From: Kappaphycus alvarezii
Taxonomy: Eukaryota; Rhodophyta; Florideophyceae; Gigartinales; Solieriaceae
DNA: 64,000 nt
Direction: 5' to 3'
NCBI GenBank assembly: GCA_002205965.3
Contig: NADL03000609.1
Coordinates: forward strand, 124,001 to 188,000
In this document: piece after piece, positions 9,985-21,920 of the stretch
Layout: every line of letters begins with the position of its first letter
Position numbering within the stretch: position 1 is the first letter of the stretch
Made by a program: the position numbers and the translations under genes
Notes under the pieces: generated by a model
Database searches by the model: none
The model's input: only the letters and a program-made list of their open reading frames with translations
What the model was told of the DNA's origin: nothing

Positions 9985-10095
9985 CCCGTCCTGATCTTTC
10001 CTGTCCTGGCTTGTCCCGGCCTGACCGGACCTGCCTTTTCTGGCCCTTCCCGTCCCTTTCCGTCCCTTTCTTGCCTTGCTTTCGCTGGCCTGGCC
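9985..10095. repeat. CCTGTCC/CCGTCCC low-complexity tract
   Basis: Imperfect tandem words (CCTGTCCTGG, CTTGTCCCGG, CCTGACCGGA, CCGTCCCTTT). These explain the long basic or Pro-rich frames on both strands here (9872-10363), which are therefore not called as genes. Confidence 0.65.
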
Positions 10096-10429
10096 TCGAA
10101 TGTCGACGCAGAGACAGGAGTGGCGCAAGGGAGCGGAAACTCGCACGCCCATCGCGAGGAGGTAGGCAGCGGTACGTACGAATGACTTTCGGAAACAAAA
10201 GAGGTCGTCCGCGCTGTTTGGCTCCTATCGACGACATGAATTTTACTACTACGCATAAATCTTCCTGATCGTCCTTTACTTCCAAAATGAAGAAATAGCA
10301 TCGAAGAGGTTGGGAAGAGAAGTTGCGGCAAGTGCAGCCGGTGGCGGTTGTGTCACAAGTCAAAAGTCACTGTCTGAAAGTACTCTGTCCATGGGAAGTG
10401 CTACGTGCTCTGCACGTAGCTTGCCGGGT

Positions 10430-11760
10430 GATAATCAGTCTAGAAGGAATGGAGAGGGTGACCAGTTTGCGAGCTCCTCGTCCACCTTGGAAAATTCCTT
10501 GTACAAATCGCGATAAAACGGGTGGCGGTGCTGATTGTCGGCAAGGTAATTGGTTTGAAATGGCTCGTAGCGGCCCATGGCATCGTAAAAGAACGACCTC
10601 ACAAAGTTGTAAACGGCTTCCCAGACGTGACCTCATGTTCAGATACACATTATCCAAATACTCAGGAAACACGTGATCCAAACTATGAATCACACAATTG
10701 ATGAACAACATCTCCGGATCGACATCCACCCGATGAATCTTTGCCAACTGGAATAAAATCCCCCTTGCACCCACCGCAAACCTCACATACCTCGAATGTG
10801 GCATCAACAACCGATACGTCTCGATGCTGTGCTTCTTCGGCTGCACGCGCATTGCATTCTCGCTCAACACCGTCGCAAACCACTTACCCATGTCGGAACA
10901 ACAAAACCCGCGTAGAAGTAGGCATATTCATTCAACAACGGCCCCGTGCAAAAACAGATTGTCAAACTGCGGACCGGCGCGACGACGGTGAGAATAATGC
11001 TGATCCTGGTGTTTGTGATTCCTGGATGCGTGGCGGTCGCCGCGGTGAGTATTACGAGACTGAGCTGCTCGGCGGAGTTTGAAATTTGTAACCCGTTGTA
11101 CTGAAAGACAGAACTGAGACCTGAGTCGACGTCAAATTCCACGAGTAAGGAGCAGTCTTTGCGCCCTACTGCTATTGGGCTGAGAAAAGGTAAGGTAAAG
11201 GCGAAAGTTGCGGGGCCAAGCTCCGGGGCGTGTGTAACAAAGTTGACCAAGGAGCACTCGAGGAGTAGCGGACGGGGTAGGTGGGAGGATGGGGCTGCGG
11301 GTGTTGGGAAGAGGTAGAGTTTGGTGGAGAGGTAGATGCCGCGCAGGGCGTGCCAATGGTAGGGTAAAGAGAGGAGGATGAAAGAGGCTGTGTGTTTGAG
11401 GTCGACGGCTGTCGGGGATAGGGTATAGAAGTGGGAGAAGGCTTGACCGACGGTTGATGCGCAGGTAGGCGAGAAGGTGGAAAACAATGTCAAAGAGAAG
11501 TGCATAGAAATGACGAGGAGGAGAGCGCAGGGGCCACGAGAGGGGGGTAGGTCAGGAGATGTGCAATGTGCATTTCGAAAGTGGGATGTGGTGCGGGAGT
11601 TGGGAAAGTGGAGAAAGAAGATGAGAGAGTAGGGGAGGGGGTGGGAGGGGTATGAATGGGATGAAGGAGGGATATATATATGGTTTGGGGTGGCAGCGAG
11701 GGTGTGCAGAGTGGGAAATAAGGATGATGTGGGTGATGGTGGAGTACAGCTTGAAGTCAA
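10430..11760 (-). pseudogene. Hypothetical protein, frameshifted, paralogue of 30.7-31.7 kb
   Basis: Not recognised. An open frame at 11760-10864 continues, after a shift near 10890, into a frame starting GKWFATVLSENAMRVQPKKH, and after a further shift near 10650 into NFVRSFFYDAMGRYEPFQTN and YRDLYKEFSKVDEELANW. The likely start is Met at 11505 (MHFSLTLF), since upstream residues are Pro/Ser-rich. The N-terminal half is hydrophobic and aromatic. The paralogue on the same strand at 30.7-31.7 kb keeps the same frame for LSPTALDLKH, FILLS, LRGIYL and YRDLYKDFSKVDKELANW, which supports genuine coding. It could be a host multicopy gene or part of an unrecognised mobile element. Confidence 0.5.
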
Positions 11761-12828
11761 GGCGAAGAGGAGTGTGGATGTAACGGTGTAGTGGTGATAG
11801 TTGTGTGGTGGTTATGGGAGCATTTATGGTGGTGTGGCTGGGGCAGGACATTTATGGAGATGATTGTGTGAGCAGTAAACGGTTGGATTGTTGTGGTTTA
11901 ACAATATGAACCGGGGTTCGGCATCGGATAGATGATGATGAGGGAATCCTGAGGAATCCTACTAGAATAGGCGGAACGCAGAGGGAGAAAACGTATGGCG
12001 TACAGAAGCGAACGTGAAAGGAAAAGGAGGTTGTGCTAGGAATTTCGTTTTGACGCCCAGGAGTTGTAATCATGCCTCCTGTATAGAAGGAAGTGCTTAT
12101 AGTATTGCACCGTTTGAAAAATCCAGATCAGTTGCTTCCCGTATAACTGGGCGTTGTGCAAAAGGGCTTACAACTAGTGAATTAGGAAGACGCTGTGAAT
12201 TTCCAAAAGGACTGATTGAAACCAATACGACAAGTATGCTAGATTTGGACATTGTTACCGCTGTCACATGTCTTTGTGAAAGAACGTATTTGAAATTTGC
12301 ATGCAACTCATTTGCTCTAATATCCACGCTGGATGAGTCGTCAGCTAACAGCACCAGTTGACAGCCGCAGAAGAGATAAAATTTTGGATGGCCTAATGCG
12401 AAGCGGCACTGAGGGCCTGTGAAGGCTGTACAAGCTACTAACCAAGGTTACGGCAGTAAATGAATGGACCGTACTGATCTGGAAAAGACTGGTTTGTCAG
12501 CGGCCTTGAAAAGGCTGCCGTGAGGCCAGCATAAAATGTGGAAACTATTTCATTCACGGTATGGAAATTTGTACGCCTGGACATACTGTACCATGCGAAA
12601 TCTTTCGAAAAACAATCAGCCGCACTTTTCATATCGGGAAGTAACCGTTAAATTTCACATCAGTACAGTGAAGCACCCAGAATCCCCACCCGCTTTCCAA
12701 CAGTAAAACACCCCCAAATTTCCCTTTTCAGGCAGATTTATGCTGACGTTTTTGATTAGATGGGAAGACTATGGGGTGCTGTAATGTTTGAAGGAGACAG
12801 TCGGCTGTGTCCCCCACTATTTGAGGAG
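11761..12828. other. No confident gene; partly duplicated at 31.9-32.3 kb
   Basis: Bases about 11950-12110 match about 32140-32320 (GGAACGCAGAGGGAGAAAA and neighbours), extending the duplicated block downstream of the hypothetical gene. A 115-codon frame at 12014-12361 lacks a conserved counterpart there, so I do not call it. Confidence 0.5.
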
Positions 12829-14472
12829 GTGGCAGATAGATGCATCAATATCGATAAATCCGGGCAGCGGCCAGCCACGTGGATCGGGGGCCATACCGTG
12901 TTGAGCATGAAAAAGGATTTGCCGACAGAAACGCATCATTAACTCATAAATAGTACTTGAACGCACAATACGGTCACTCAGAACTCTGTGAACTCCACAA
13001 ATGCCACCTCGTCACTACTGGGGTAAAGGTGGGGGGCTTGCTTAATTGGGTTGGTATGGGATGAATATTTCGGTTAAATGGGGGTTTTACTTACGTTTCC
13101 TGATAACAGTAATCGCAGGCGGGTCCTAATTTGAATGGTTTTGTTAAATGGGGCGGTTTACTTAAAGTTGGGGTAGGTTTACTCAATTTTCCTGATAACG
13201 CAGGTTGAGTGCAAAGTCGAAAGGGTTAAACATACTATCGGTCCGTGCAGCAAGCAGGCACTCGAAATCGCTAAGTTGCGAATGGTCCCATCAAAGACAG
13301 GCTAACGGCCTTCTCAATAGCCACAATTACCCTAGTCTCGCGCCTTGATGTCTACCCAAAGACGCCTTCGGGTTTTGTTTTGAAATTAGCCGGCTTCCAA
13401 TATGGAAGATTGGAGCTTCCCGTCACTATGTGACTGGCGCGGAGTGTTCGGTACCAAAGGACTATGGTCCTGTTTCTTTGGGAGGGCAACCTTGACGAAT
13501 AGCATTGAAAGCAACGCTCCCTTTGCTCCATTCCCTGTTCGTCCAACGTGCTCCGGGGGCGACAGGTGGGGGTATTGTGGAAAAGGTATCGACGAGAGCG
13601 GTGCGGCGAAATCGCAGCGGCCGCGGCGTATTGATCTACACGAGAAACCCACTCGACCGCTGGAAGTGGCCGCGCCCATACCGCGACTGTCGCACGGTGC
13701 GGGCACCGAAAGCGGCGAAATGCTGGAGCCTGCAGTTGCTGCGTTGAATGATTAGACGGAGAGTGTGGAGAACCGGGTAGGTTCTGGGTTGGTTACTGGA
13801 GTGATGCAAAGATAATCTTTGGCTGGTTTACTGCGAAAGAACGTAGCGCGCACTTGTAAAGGCAAGAGGCGGAAAACCCGTGGAACTCCGCAGCCCCGTT
13901 CCACGTCTTTATGACATAAATGTTTACACTACAGCTCAATTCTGATGCTAAAACGAGAGAATATAGCACAATATTTATCTTTTTTGGCACCCAGGAATAA
14001 ACAGTTGTCTTCATCTCAATGGTCTACCTAACCTCCCCCTCCAACATAAACGGCGGGAACAGTTGGGAGAGAGGCAAGATAAAACCCTCGCGCAGCTAGC
14101 TTTGAAGGTACCTCAAAATAGATCCTTCAACCAGCCCGGTCTGCAGATTTCTTCACGTTGTAGAGCCCACCGGAGCTACACTTCTTCACAGAAAAGGCGC
14201 TGACGGACGGAATCCATGAAGCAGTGCAAGAACGAATTCCTCCTGGGAATTCGAGGAGGCAGGCGTTTCGAGCGTCTATGGCTTTCCCGGGAGCTAAGGA
14301 ATGAATGTATTGTTCCCATGCCCCGGACTACAGACAAGCATTGAACCTCGAGAATTCTCGGTGTGGCTTCAATACTACTTACTGTCAAGTCCAATTTTTT
14401 CACCCTGGCACGCCATGCCGATAAGGAATGCCCGGACACACTCGATGTACATGAAGATCATCTGATGCACTG
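12829..14472 (+). repeat. Large inverted repeat, left arm
   Basis: 1644 bp that match the reverse complement of 23305-24964 almost throughout, differing mainly by small indels. The arm starts GTGGCAGATAG and ends GATGCACTG. The spacer is the 8.8 kb of Gyp1 sequence. Inside, 13.4-13.75 kb is GC-rich with frames on both strands and no recognisable motif; 13.0-13.2 kb has two near-repeats of a CTTAC...CCTGATAAC phrase. The last 300 bases are an RT-element fragment. Confidence 0.9.
14180..14472 (+). pseudogene. RT/PD-(D/E)XK element, zinc-finger part
   Basis: Split frames give MKQCKNEFLLGIRGGRRFE, a segment resembling the ALN(L)EEFSVWLQYY region (best read in the inverted copy at 23.3-23.6 kb), then CPDTLDVHEDHLMHC. 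The C...C...D...DH...HC pattern is the zinc finger found between RT and nuclease in this family. It is cut exactly after CACTG by the Gyp1 LTR. The remainder matches 7772-8345. Confidence 0.65.
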
Positions 14473-14875
14473 TGATAGCAGTAAATCGTCGGAGAAGAGA
14501 TACTTAGAAGCAACTACTCCAAACAGGAGGTGTTGCGAGCGACAACAGTGCTGCTGTCGTATAGTTGAACGAATAGAAAGGAGTGTATGTGGAAGAGTTG
14601 AGAAGGCTACAAGCAAGTATAGGAGGGGCAGGGTCTACTACATATGCTCAACGACTAGCGTAAAGTAAATGCTTCTTGTGTCTGAAGTTGACTGTCAACT
14701 TTCTGACTTGAATTGAAGTTTTCTCCCAACTTGCTTGAACTCTCATGAGGAAGCAGTTTACCCAGCTTATATAACTTTGGCTACGCGCTAAAGTCGAACA
14801 AAACTACAGAAGGTACCAGGAAATGCATAGAAACAATTTGTGTGGATGATATACTCAAAATAAAAGATACTTAAG
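14473..14875 (-). repeat. Gyp1 copy B 3' LTR
   Basis: Begins TGATAGCAGTAAATCG directly after CACTG. It matches the family LTR through the TATATAA region at about 14768, but the U3 beyond it is diverged. A purine-rich tract just inside (about 14893-14913 on the minus strand) is a candidate polypurine primer for plus-strand synthesis. Confidence 0.85.
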
Positions 14876-14911
14876 AAACCAACATCATGAGGTCCTCTTA
14901 TTTCCCATTCT

Positions 14912-15474
14912 CTAAATTAGATCCAAACAATCCTCTAAAATATCCTTGCTGTCCAAGTAGTCCACAAATATCTGCGAACGGCTCATAGCTCTCCATTCCC
15001 TCTGGGAGGTATCTAAACTACAAAAGATATCTCCATCCAGTTCCAGCGTCGGAACCACTTGTGCCATACTTTCCAGTCCAGGCCCCACCAGTCCAACACT
15101 TTCCGTGCCCCTTATTCCCTCATCTAACTCGTCCTCGGTCTCATCATCCTCCTCACCCTACTCTTCCTCCTCGTCTTCCTCGTCTTCCTCCTCCCCTTCC
15201 TCCTCTTCATTAACCTCGTAGACCAACTCAGGGGCCACCCACTCCTCCAATGTCTTTCCAGCTTTCTCCTCGATGTCCCACTCACGCTCTTTACCTACCT
15301 CCTCCGCCTCATCCTCAATAATGAAGCGACGAACGAATTAGATGATTTTTTTCTTGGTTTGCCGGCGTAGGTAGTCCTCGCGGTCAGTAGGTCTGAGAGG
15401 GAGCAGGGGAGTAGAGTTTAGGGGCGGGGATGGCGATTTTTGGAAATGACTTTCAAGGGGCGTAGATTGGTCAT
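14912..15474 (-). pseudogene. Gyp1 acidic 3' ORF, copy B
   Basis: Starts at 15474 with MTNLRPLKVISKNR, like copy A. A long Glu/Asp run lies around 15150-15250, including VYEVNEEEEGEEEDEEDE. At least one in-frame stop and a shift break it; it ends LEDCLDLI before TAG at 14912-14914. The sequence outside the start and the acidic run is diverged from copy A, so this gene evolves faster than pol. Function unknown. Confidence 0.6.
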
Positions 15475-15968
15475 TGTGGTAGGTTTGGGGAATTGGAGGT
15501 AATGGAAGGTGTTATATGTGTGTTAGGGGAGAGAGATGATGTGCAAAATGATGAGAGAGGTTTAAAACTTGGAATAAAGGGTTAAATAGGCTCCCGGGCA
15601 GGTTCTATAGATTAGGAATAGGTAAAATAAATCTGCAAGGGATTTTGTAGTAGTGCATTTGCGCCCTTTTTCTCAAAAAAAACGAATTTGGAGGAGGAGG
15701 TAAGCAAAAAGGGAAAAAGAACTTGATTCGGGATCGATTCAGAGGGGTAGATACAGTATAAAAATATCTAGATAAAATGGAAGTAAATTTGGGGAGGACC
15801 GCGGTAATGATAAGCGAGGTTCAGGGAGGACGAGGAAGGACCGGAACTATAAGCAAATTTGGACAAGGAGAGGTAGTACAGTAAACTATAGGCCTGTAGA
15901 TGACGGCGACAAAAAAAAATCTGCGCCTAACACCCCCCCGGACTTAGGTCGAACGTCCCGTCTCGTTC
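15475..15968 (-). other. Gyp1 copy B non-coding spacer
   Basis: Corresponds to 6300-6830 of copy A. Contains scattered GGGAGGAC words, a decayed version of the 28-bp repeat array. No frame. Confidence 0.6.
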
Positions 15969-16382
15969 TCAATGCTCTTGTTGTTCTTGTGGGAGTTCTA
16001 TCCATTCATCAGGGAGAGTATAGGGTTCACTATAAGGATATGGTAGTAGCTCATTTCCAATATGATGAGAGAGTGTGTACCGTGCGATGACCGGCTCATC
16101 TCCTTGGTCAAGAGTTTCGTAGATTCGGCGTATGGTTTCATAGTGTTCTCTAATGAGCTCCTCCCGTTTCACTTCTCCAAACCTTCCAAATGTGAGGTAA
16201 TAAACGTAGTATGCAAACTTTTCTGGCAACGGGTCCAGAAACGGGTATCTGAAGGAGAAAAAAACTCGCAACATAAGGACTGAGTCCTCACGAGTAAGGT
16301 GCGCCCCGTGAATGGTCTGGAAGCACATGCAAATACTAATGCAAAAAAGGAAATTACTTCTGCTTCTCGGGTCCTCTGTCAT
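15969..16382 (-). CDS. Gyp1 unknown domain, repeat B (copy B)
   Basis: 137-codon open frame with CISICMCFQTIHGAHLTRED, RVFFSFRYPFLDPLPEKF, TFGRFGEV, ETIRRIYETL and LLPYPYSEPYTLP. It aligns end to end with 5956-6291 of copy A while differing at many residues yet staying open, which suggests it was under protein-level selection. No known fold recognised. Confidence 0.7.
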   Translation of the reverse strand: MTEDPRSRSNFLFCISICMCFQTIHGAHLTREDSVLMLRVFFSFRYPFLDPLPEKFAYYVYYLTFGRFGEVKREELIREHYETIRRIYETLDQGDEPVIARYTLSHHIGNELLPYPYSEPYTLPDEWIELPQEQQEH

Positions 16383-16529
16383 TTCGCGAAGCCAACGTCT
16401 AATTGGTAGCCGTCCAATAATTAAGGATGCATAGTTTCCCCTGGGAGACTAGGCGGTGTTTGAGGCGATCTTCTTGGCGATCTTCCTCGCTGCTCCCGAC
16501 GCCTTGCCCTCTTCGATGATCCGCCCCGA

Positions 16530-17245
16530 TCACTTGATGGTCCAGCTCGTATCATCATCACGGTCGGGAGGATCCTGGTCTTCGGCTGAGGTTGTGTTTC
16601 TGAGCGGAGCAACGTAAGGTTCCCATAGAGGATACGGGACCAGTCGATATTCCATATCAGGGGGCAAGCTGTAACCTCTCAGTCGCACATCTTGGTTGTT
16701 CTTAAGAAATACGTAAACCGGACGGATAATGTTCAGATATGTTTGCGACAAGTCTCCGATAGCTACCATTCCATACCTTCCTATAGAGTAATGATATATG
16801 ACTTCCACAAACTCTGGACCTGCTTCCGTGAACCTTCCGTTTTGGAATGAGAATAGAACTCTGATCAATAGTCGGAAATCTTCTTGAGGTAGCAATGGTC
16901 CGTTCAACGTACGAAAACATAGGCATATATTAATGTAGAAATGGATGATTACGTGGAGTTCGTAGTAGTCACGCGTAATCGAGATGATCCATTCCCAGGC
17001 CCTTTTTCCTCCCATAGGAATCATTCTATAGTTAAAGATGAGTATGCCCCGTGGTTGCGCATAGTCCTGTGTGAGAAGGAATTCTTCAGGCCTCTGATGG
17101 TAAGGGACCAGACGACGATGGATGGCCCTCCTTGATCTCTTCCCTGAGCTTGAACAGAGCTTATATGCGGGTGTCTTTCCTCCGTGACGATGCAAGGGTT
17201 CGAGTACTTTGTTTGGAAGGCCGGCCACTTCACAGCCTGCTGCAT
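16530..17245 (-). CDS. Gyp1 integrase C terminus fused to unknown domain repeat A (copy B)
   Basis: One uninterrupted frame (17228-16530) that begins in the integrase tail (KLCSSSGKRSRRAIH) and passes directly into the unknown domain: HVIIHFYINICLCFRTLNGP, FVEVIYHYSIGRYGMV, NIIRPVYVFLKNNQ, MEYRLVPYPLWEPYV, then an acidic/Pro linker. This is the best evidence that the domain is part of the pol polyprotein. A shift at about 16600 separates it from repeat B. Confidence 0.75.
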
Positions 17246-18200
17246 TGCTTTTCCTGTACTACAAGTACTTTAGAGCCGACTGAAAAGGTTTGGACTGGAG
17301 GCTCTTCATCCTTATTTCTTGTCTGTGTTAGCGCGCGGTGTGATCTCCAGCCTTCGTGGCCAGTAGTTCGACTTCCTACTCTCTTCATCGATAATATTTG
17401 TTTCCATGTCTCTCTGTAACATTCTAGGAGCCCTTCCGTACATTAGCTCGAATGGTGACCGTCCATTCTTCCTCTTCTTCGACGATAGCCGTATAACACT
17501 TTTGGTAAGGCATCTTCCCACTGGATTTCATTCTCGACATAGTTTTCGATATTGCTCGTTTGATGGTTCCAACCATCCTCTCCGCTTTCCGTTTGACATA
17601 GGAGCGTATGCGAGAACTGTCTTCAGCTGAATCCTTTTCTTCCAAGAAACGAAGCAGTGAAGTTGCAGTAAAACAAAGGGCGTTATCCGAGATGATCCTT
17701 TTTGGAAGACCAAACGGTTCAATTATTTCTTTTTCGATGAATCTCAGGACCACCTCAGCATTGGCCTCCTCAACTGCAACTGCTATTGGCCATCCAGTAA
17801 GATGTTCCACCCCTATAAGGAGATATTTGTTTCCGGAAGAGGTTTCCTTGAATGGGCCGGCAAAGTCAATTGAGAAGGTTTCAAAGAGACGGAAACTGGA
17901 AAGCTTAGAGTTGTCTTATACTTTCGTATTGGAGTGAATTTTTGACAGTTGTCGCAGCTTTTCACGAAATTATAGACGTCCTTATGGATACTGGGCCACC
18001 AGAATCTCTCAGTACGAATTTTTGGTTGTTTCGAGATCCCAATGCCCTAACTCATCATGAAAAGTCCTCAAGATCTTCATTCTTTCTTTCAAAGGGGCCA
18101 CTAGTCGAGGACCGGCTTTGTGTCGGAAGAGTTTCCCATTCCACAATGTAAAAGCCTTTTGATTCCTGCGTACCCAATTTCTGTGTTCAGATCAACCTTT
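17245..18200 (-). pseudogene. pol: Gyp1 integrase (copy B)
   Basis: Matches copy A integrase. EHLTGWPIAVAVEEANAEVV, RIISDNALCF (second Asp), and a degraded NGK(A)ER (third acidic residue) are readable; the first Asp region (17830-17890) and HHCC finger (17930-18060) are split by frameshifts. Frames used: 17810-17424, 17722-17528, 17521-17312. Confidence 0.85.
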
Positions 18201-19970
18201 CTCATTTCTAGTCCATCAAGGAATTTAATAAGTCCGTGAATATTAGCTTCGTACTCGTTATCGTTCGGCACTTGCACTCGGCAACTCCGACGATGTCTCG
18301 GAAGCTTTTTCATTTGGAATCAGTGGATCCCTCAAGCGGGATAGGTAATCGGCAGGCTGATTATTGCGTCCGGGCCTATACACAATTTCAAACCGATATT
18401 CTGCGAAAATGTCGAGCCATCGGGCCAAGCGGTGATGTACATCTTTCTTTTGGAATGCTGTCTTAAGTGCCTGGTGATCAGTTATCAAGACAAATTTCTC
18501 GAGTGATAAAAGGTAACGCGAAACTTTTTCAGTGCGAAGACGACAGCTAGCGCTTCTTTCTCGCAGACTGAGTATCTCTTTTCCGCATCATTCAGAGTGC
18601 GACTTGCGAATTGAACAGGGTGTAGTCTTCCGTTTTCATCTTTTTGGGACAAAACGGCACCCAAAGACCGTTCTGAGGCATCTGTCTCCACAACAATGGT
18701 CTCTTGAAATCTGGATACATGAGCACTGGGGGACACATAGCTTATCTTTAAGCTCCTCAAATGCAGTTTCATTTCCTTGTTCCAGTAAAATTTTCCGTTC
18801 TTCGTAGTGCTGGCATGTAACGGTGCTGCAGTCTTGGCGAAATCTTTGATAAATCTTCTGTAATATGAGGCCAGTCCTAAGAAGCTTCGAACCTCCGTCT
18901 TTGAAGCGGGCCTTGGTGCCAACTTGATTTTTTTCGTTTTCTCTGGATCCACTTTAATTCCCTCTTGATCGACGATATGACCGAGTAATTGGATAGACGT
19001 TTTCGCAAAGAAGCATTTGCTTAACTTAATTTTCAGGCTGTACGCATATCCTTCCACAGTCTTGACATGCGATATGTGCTGATCCAAGGTTTTGAGAATA
19101 TAACATCATCGATATAAACTCTTGCAAATGGAAGTCCTTTCAAAACCTCGTTCATCATTCTTTGGAATGTAGCTGGGGCATTCATGAGACCAAAAGGCAT
19201 CACTTCGAACCTGAATGTACCGGCTTTGCTGGTAAAAGTTGTTTTTTCCTTACATTTTTCATCCAATGGAATCTGCCAATAACCAGTGTAAAGATCAATT
19301 GAGGTGAAGTATCTCCCGTCCTTCAAGTCCTCGAGGATTCCTCCATGTTCGGAATCGGAAATCGATCGGGTATCATTCTCTGGTTCAGTTGTCGGTAATC
19401 GACGCAAAAACGCAGCTTTCCATCCTTCTTTGGTGCGACCACAACTGGAAATGACCATGGGGATGAAACTGGCCGAATAATATCATTTTCCAGCATACTT
19501 GTAACATTCTCTGAGATAAATTGGTCATATTTTGGCGGTTGACGTCTAGGCCTGTGGTAAATTGGTTGAGTATCGGTAAGTTCAAATGAGTGAGTGACCG
19601 GTACACTTGCTTGTCTTAAATCTGAAACGCTCCATGCAATTACTTCGGAAGATGTTAACATGTCGGATATTTTCATGAGGCGGGGCGGGAAGGTGCTGCA
19701 CTTTTCCTTGGATTTCTGCCATTTGGCGCCCTTTTTCTTCTTGATCCAACCTCAATATTTTGAAGGACCTTTCCGGCGTGCTCACATCTTCAGATATGGA
19801 ATCGATATATTCTTTTTTCCTTGCAATTGTAATCTTCTTTCATGCTCCGAATTCCGTCCTTTGATTCGATATTATCGCAAAAAGAAACACATTCAGGTTC
19901 AACCTACCCTAGAATTCCAGTCTTCATCTGTTTCAAACCCAGAATCATAATCATCCCATGCCATGTTCAT
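18200..19970 (-). pseudogene. pol: Gyp1 RT and RNase H (copy B)
   Basis: Starts at the ATGA overlap (19967-19970). RT frames 19676-19323 and 19458-19033 contain VVAPKKDGKLRFCVDYRQLN, FTSIDLYTGYWQI, MPFGLMNAPATF and YIDD, the last followed by a lost base. RNase H at 19087-18485 (ETDASERSLGAVL; EKRYSVCEKEALAVV) and 18488-18258 (ITDHQALKTAF). The intact EKRYSVCEKEALAVV here shows where copy A is shifted near 3655. Confidence 0.9.
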
Positions 19971-20915
19971 TCCCCCGAGCGTACCCTTTCCACTTCCGAA
20001 AGTGTTAGTTGGTTCGAATCTTCGCTGTCATAGCTAGAAGTGAAATCTTCACTGTCCGTTTCTTTCAAATCTTCCGGATGTGTGCTTTTGTCGAAATCCA
20101 GGGGCATCTTCACGGTTCTGCCGTCAACATTAACTGAAACGATTTGGTTGCCCAAGTCAATGCAGGTCCCTAGTCTTTCCATGGTAGGGCAGCCAATGAT
20201 TGCATCGAAAGGGAGATCAGGCATGACAAGAAAGTCTAATCAACTTTAGAGTCCCCAAAGAACACGGAAACCTTGTCAACAGTGCCCATGCATTTTGAGA
20301 CGGTTCCATCCGCCACAGTTATTCTTCGAGTAGTTGGAATAATTTCAAGACCTAGATCTGTCACCAAAGTTTCTGAAATAAGGTTTGGAACAGCGCCCGA
20401 ATCGAAAAGAGCTTGGGTTTTCATTCCCAATACTTTGACTGGTACTAGTTTAAGACGTCTTGGTGCTGTCGAGGCCGATTGAAGAAACAGTTTCTTACCC
20501 TTAGCGGACTTATTAGACCTGATAATTTTTTTGAGTTCTTTCTCGCATCCTCTGCGTCGCCCCTCAAAAGTTGACCAAACGTTATCCCAGTTGGGGCCGA
20601 TGCAAGCTCAGCCACCAAATTGTACTTCTTCACATATTCTAGTACGTCCTTTGGGATATCTTAAATTTCTTACTCTTTTTCGTCTTCTTGGCCGGAGTGA
20701 CTCCCACTCCTGGAACAACTTGATCAGACCTCTTGGTTCGAGGAGGTACAGGTGCTGGGATATGCTCCAGCATTCCATAATCTAGCCTAGGTTTCTTCGA
20801 TAAAATGTTCCCTTCCCCATCCCTTTTTGTCACATTGACTTGACTGATTCTTCAGCGATGGATACGTTACCGGCATCCGTCAACCTTTGATCCTTCTGTT
20901 TTGTAAGATTTTCAT
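19967..20915 (-). pseudogene. pol: Gyp1 protease ORF (copy B)
   Basis: ATG at 20913-20915 overlaps the gag stop as ATGA (20912-20915). The frame gives MKILQN as in copy A. Catalytic ALFDSGA at about 20400 and DAIIGCPTMERLG at about 20190. The end also forms ATGA (19967-19970) with the next frame. Internal shifts near 20235 and 20640. Confidence 0.85.
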
Positions 20916-21835
20916 CTCTGGTCCTGACTCACTCCTTGCGTCCGATAAATTTGCTCTTCTGTTGTCTTTAGACCAGCAGTTACTTTCATGATGCCCATAT
21001 CGACCGCACTTTCCACAACGAGTGTTTCTATGTGGATTATCAGGACACCTATTTGCAAAGTGTCCAGGCTTGTGACAGTAGGAACAGACTTCTGCGGCCT
21101 TGGGGCCCCAGACTGGTTCTTCTTAATGGTAAGAGTAAGGCTTTCCAACTGCGAGGTTATCATGTCAAGTCGATTATCGAATCGGGTTTCCAACCTTTCT
21201 TCCAAGTTTTTGACATCGCTCCTGACTGATTCCAATGCTGCTGCGCTAGTCCGGCCTTTGATAATTCTTTTCAGGATGTACGATAGACATAGATGTGCGG
21301 GTTTCCCTCGGTACCTCACTCAGTGACTGAAACGTCTCCGAATTTTTGACAAATTCTACTATGGTACCCTTCAGTTCATTAAAAGTGTGAGGGCCCTTGA
21401 TGAGGAGGAAATCGGAGAGCCGCTTATCCCCCATCGCCGCCTTACGCAGCATTCCGTACTTGGCTTGGGCGTTGAACCCAGCCTTTTCATAGAGATCACA
21501 CAAGTATACCAATGAGCTTAACAAATCGTCGAAGTTGAGCCGGGCCTCTATGGCGGTACGAATCATCTCATCTGGTTCTACCTCCTTAGCATATTCTTTC
21601 ACAAGCCACTCACATACCTCACCGAAGTTACGCCCATTCCCGTTAAGAGACCACCCGTTGATAAACTTGGCCTTATATTTGTGCTTTGCGTCACCATGAA
21701 GATAGGCGAAGATACTTTCGGCCTTCTCTTCATCGCTCTTCTCACGCATCACAACGTTGACATATGTATAGAAAACTCCTCAACGTCTTCATTCTTGCCC
21801 CCTGTGAACGTTATACGAGCAGCGTTGAGATCCAT
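20912..21835 (-). pseudogene. gag: Gyp1 gag (copy B)
   Basis: Start ATG at 21833-21835 gives MDLNAARITFTGGKNEDVEE. The frame then shifts near 21750 into a 168-codon stretch (21752-21246) that is intact where copy A is broken (GDKRLSDFLLIKGPHTFNELK). The two zinc knuckles lie at about 20970-21090 but are partly out of frame. Confidence 0.85.
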
Positions 21836-21900
21836 GATTACAGAAAAGAAATCCCCGAATGGTTCCCTAAGCTGCTCAACTCGAATACCTCGGGTGCAAC

Positions 21901-21918
21901 CCCTCCACAAGAGTACCA
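21901..21918 (-). other. Gyp1 primer binding site (copy B)
   Basis: CCCTCCACAAGAGTACCA on the plus strand, identical to copy A's site on the element strand, two bases from the LTR end at 21921. Confidence 0.8.
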
Positions 21919-21920
21919 AA

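Noticed and set aside
9872..10363. Long basic frames on both strands
   Set aside because: Produced by a CCTGTCC/CCGTCCC low-complexity tract; no conserved counterpart.
12014..12361. 115-codon ORF
   Set aside because: The duplicated counterpart near 32.2 kb does not keep the frame.
13386..13755. Overlapping ORFs of about 100 codons in the inverted-repeat arms
   Set aside because: Frames differ between the two arms because of indels, all are GC-driven, and no motif is present.
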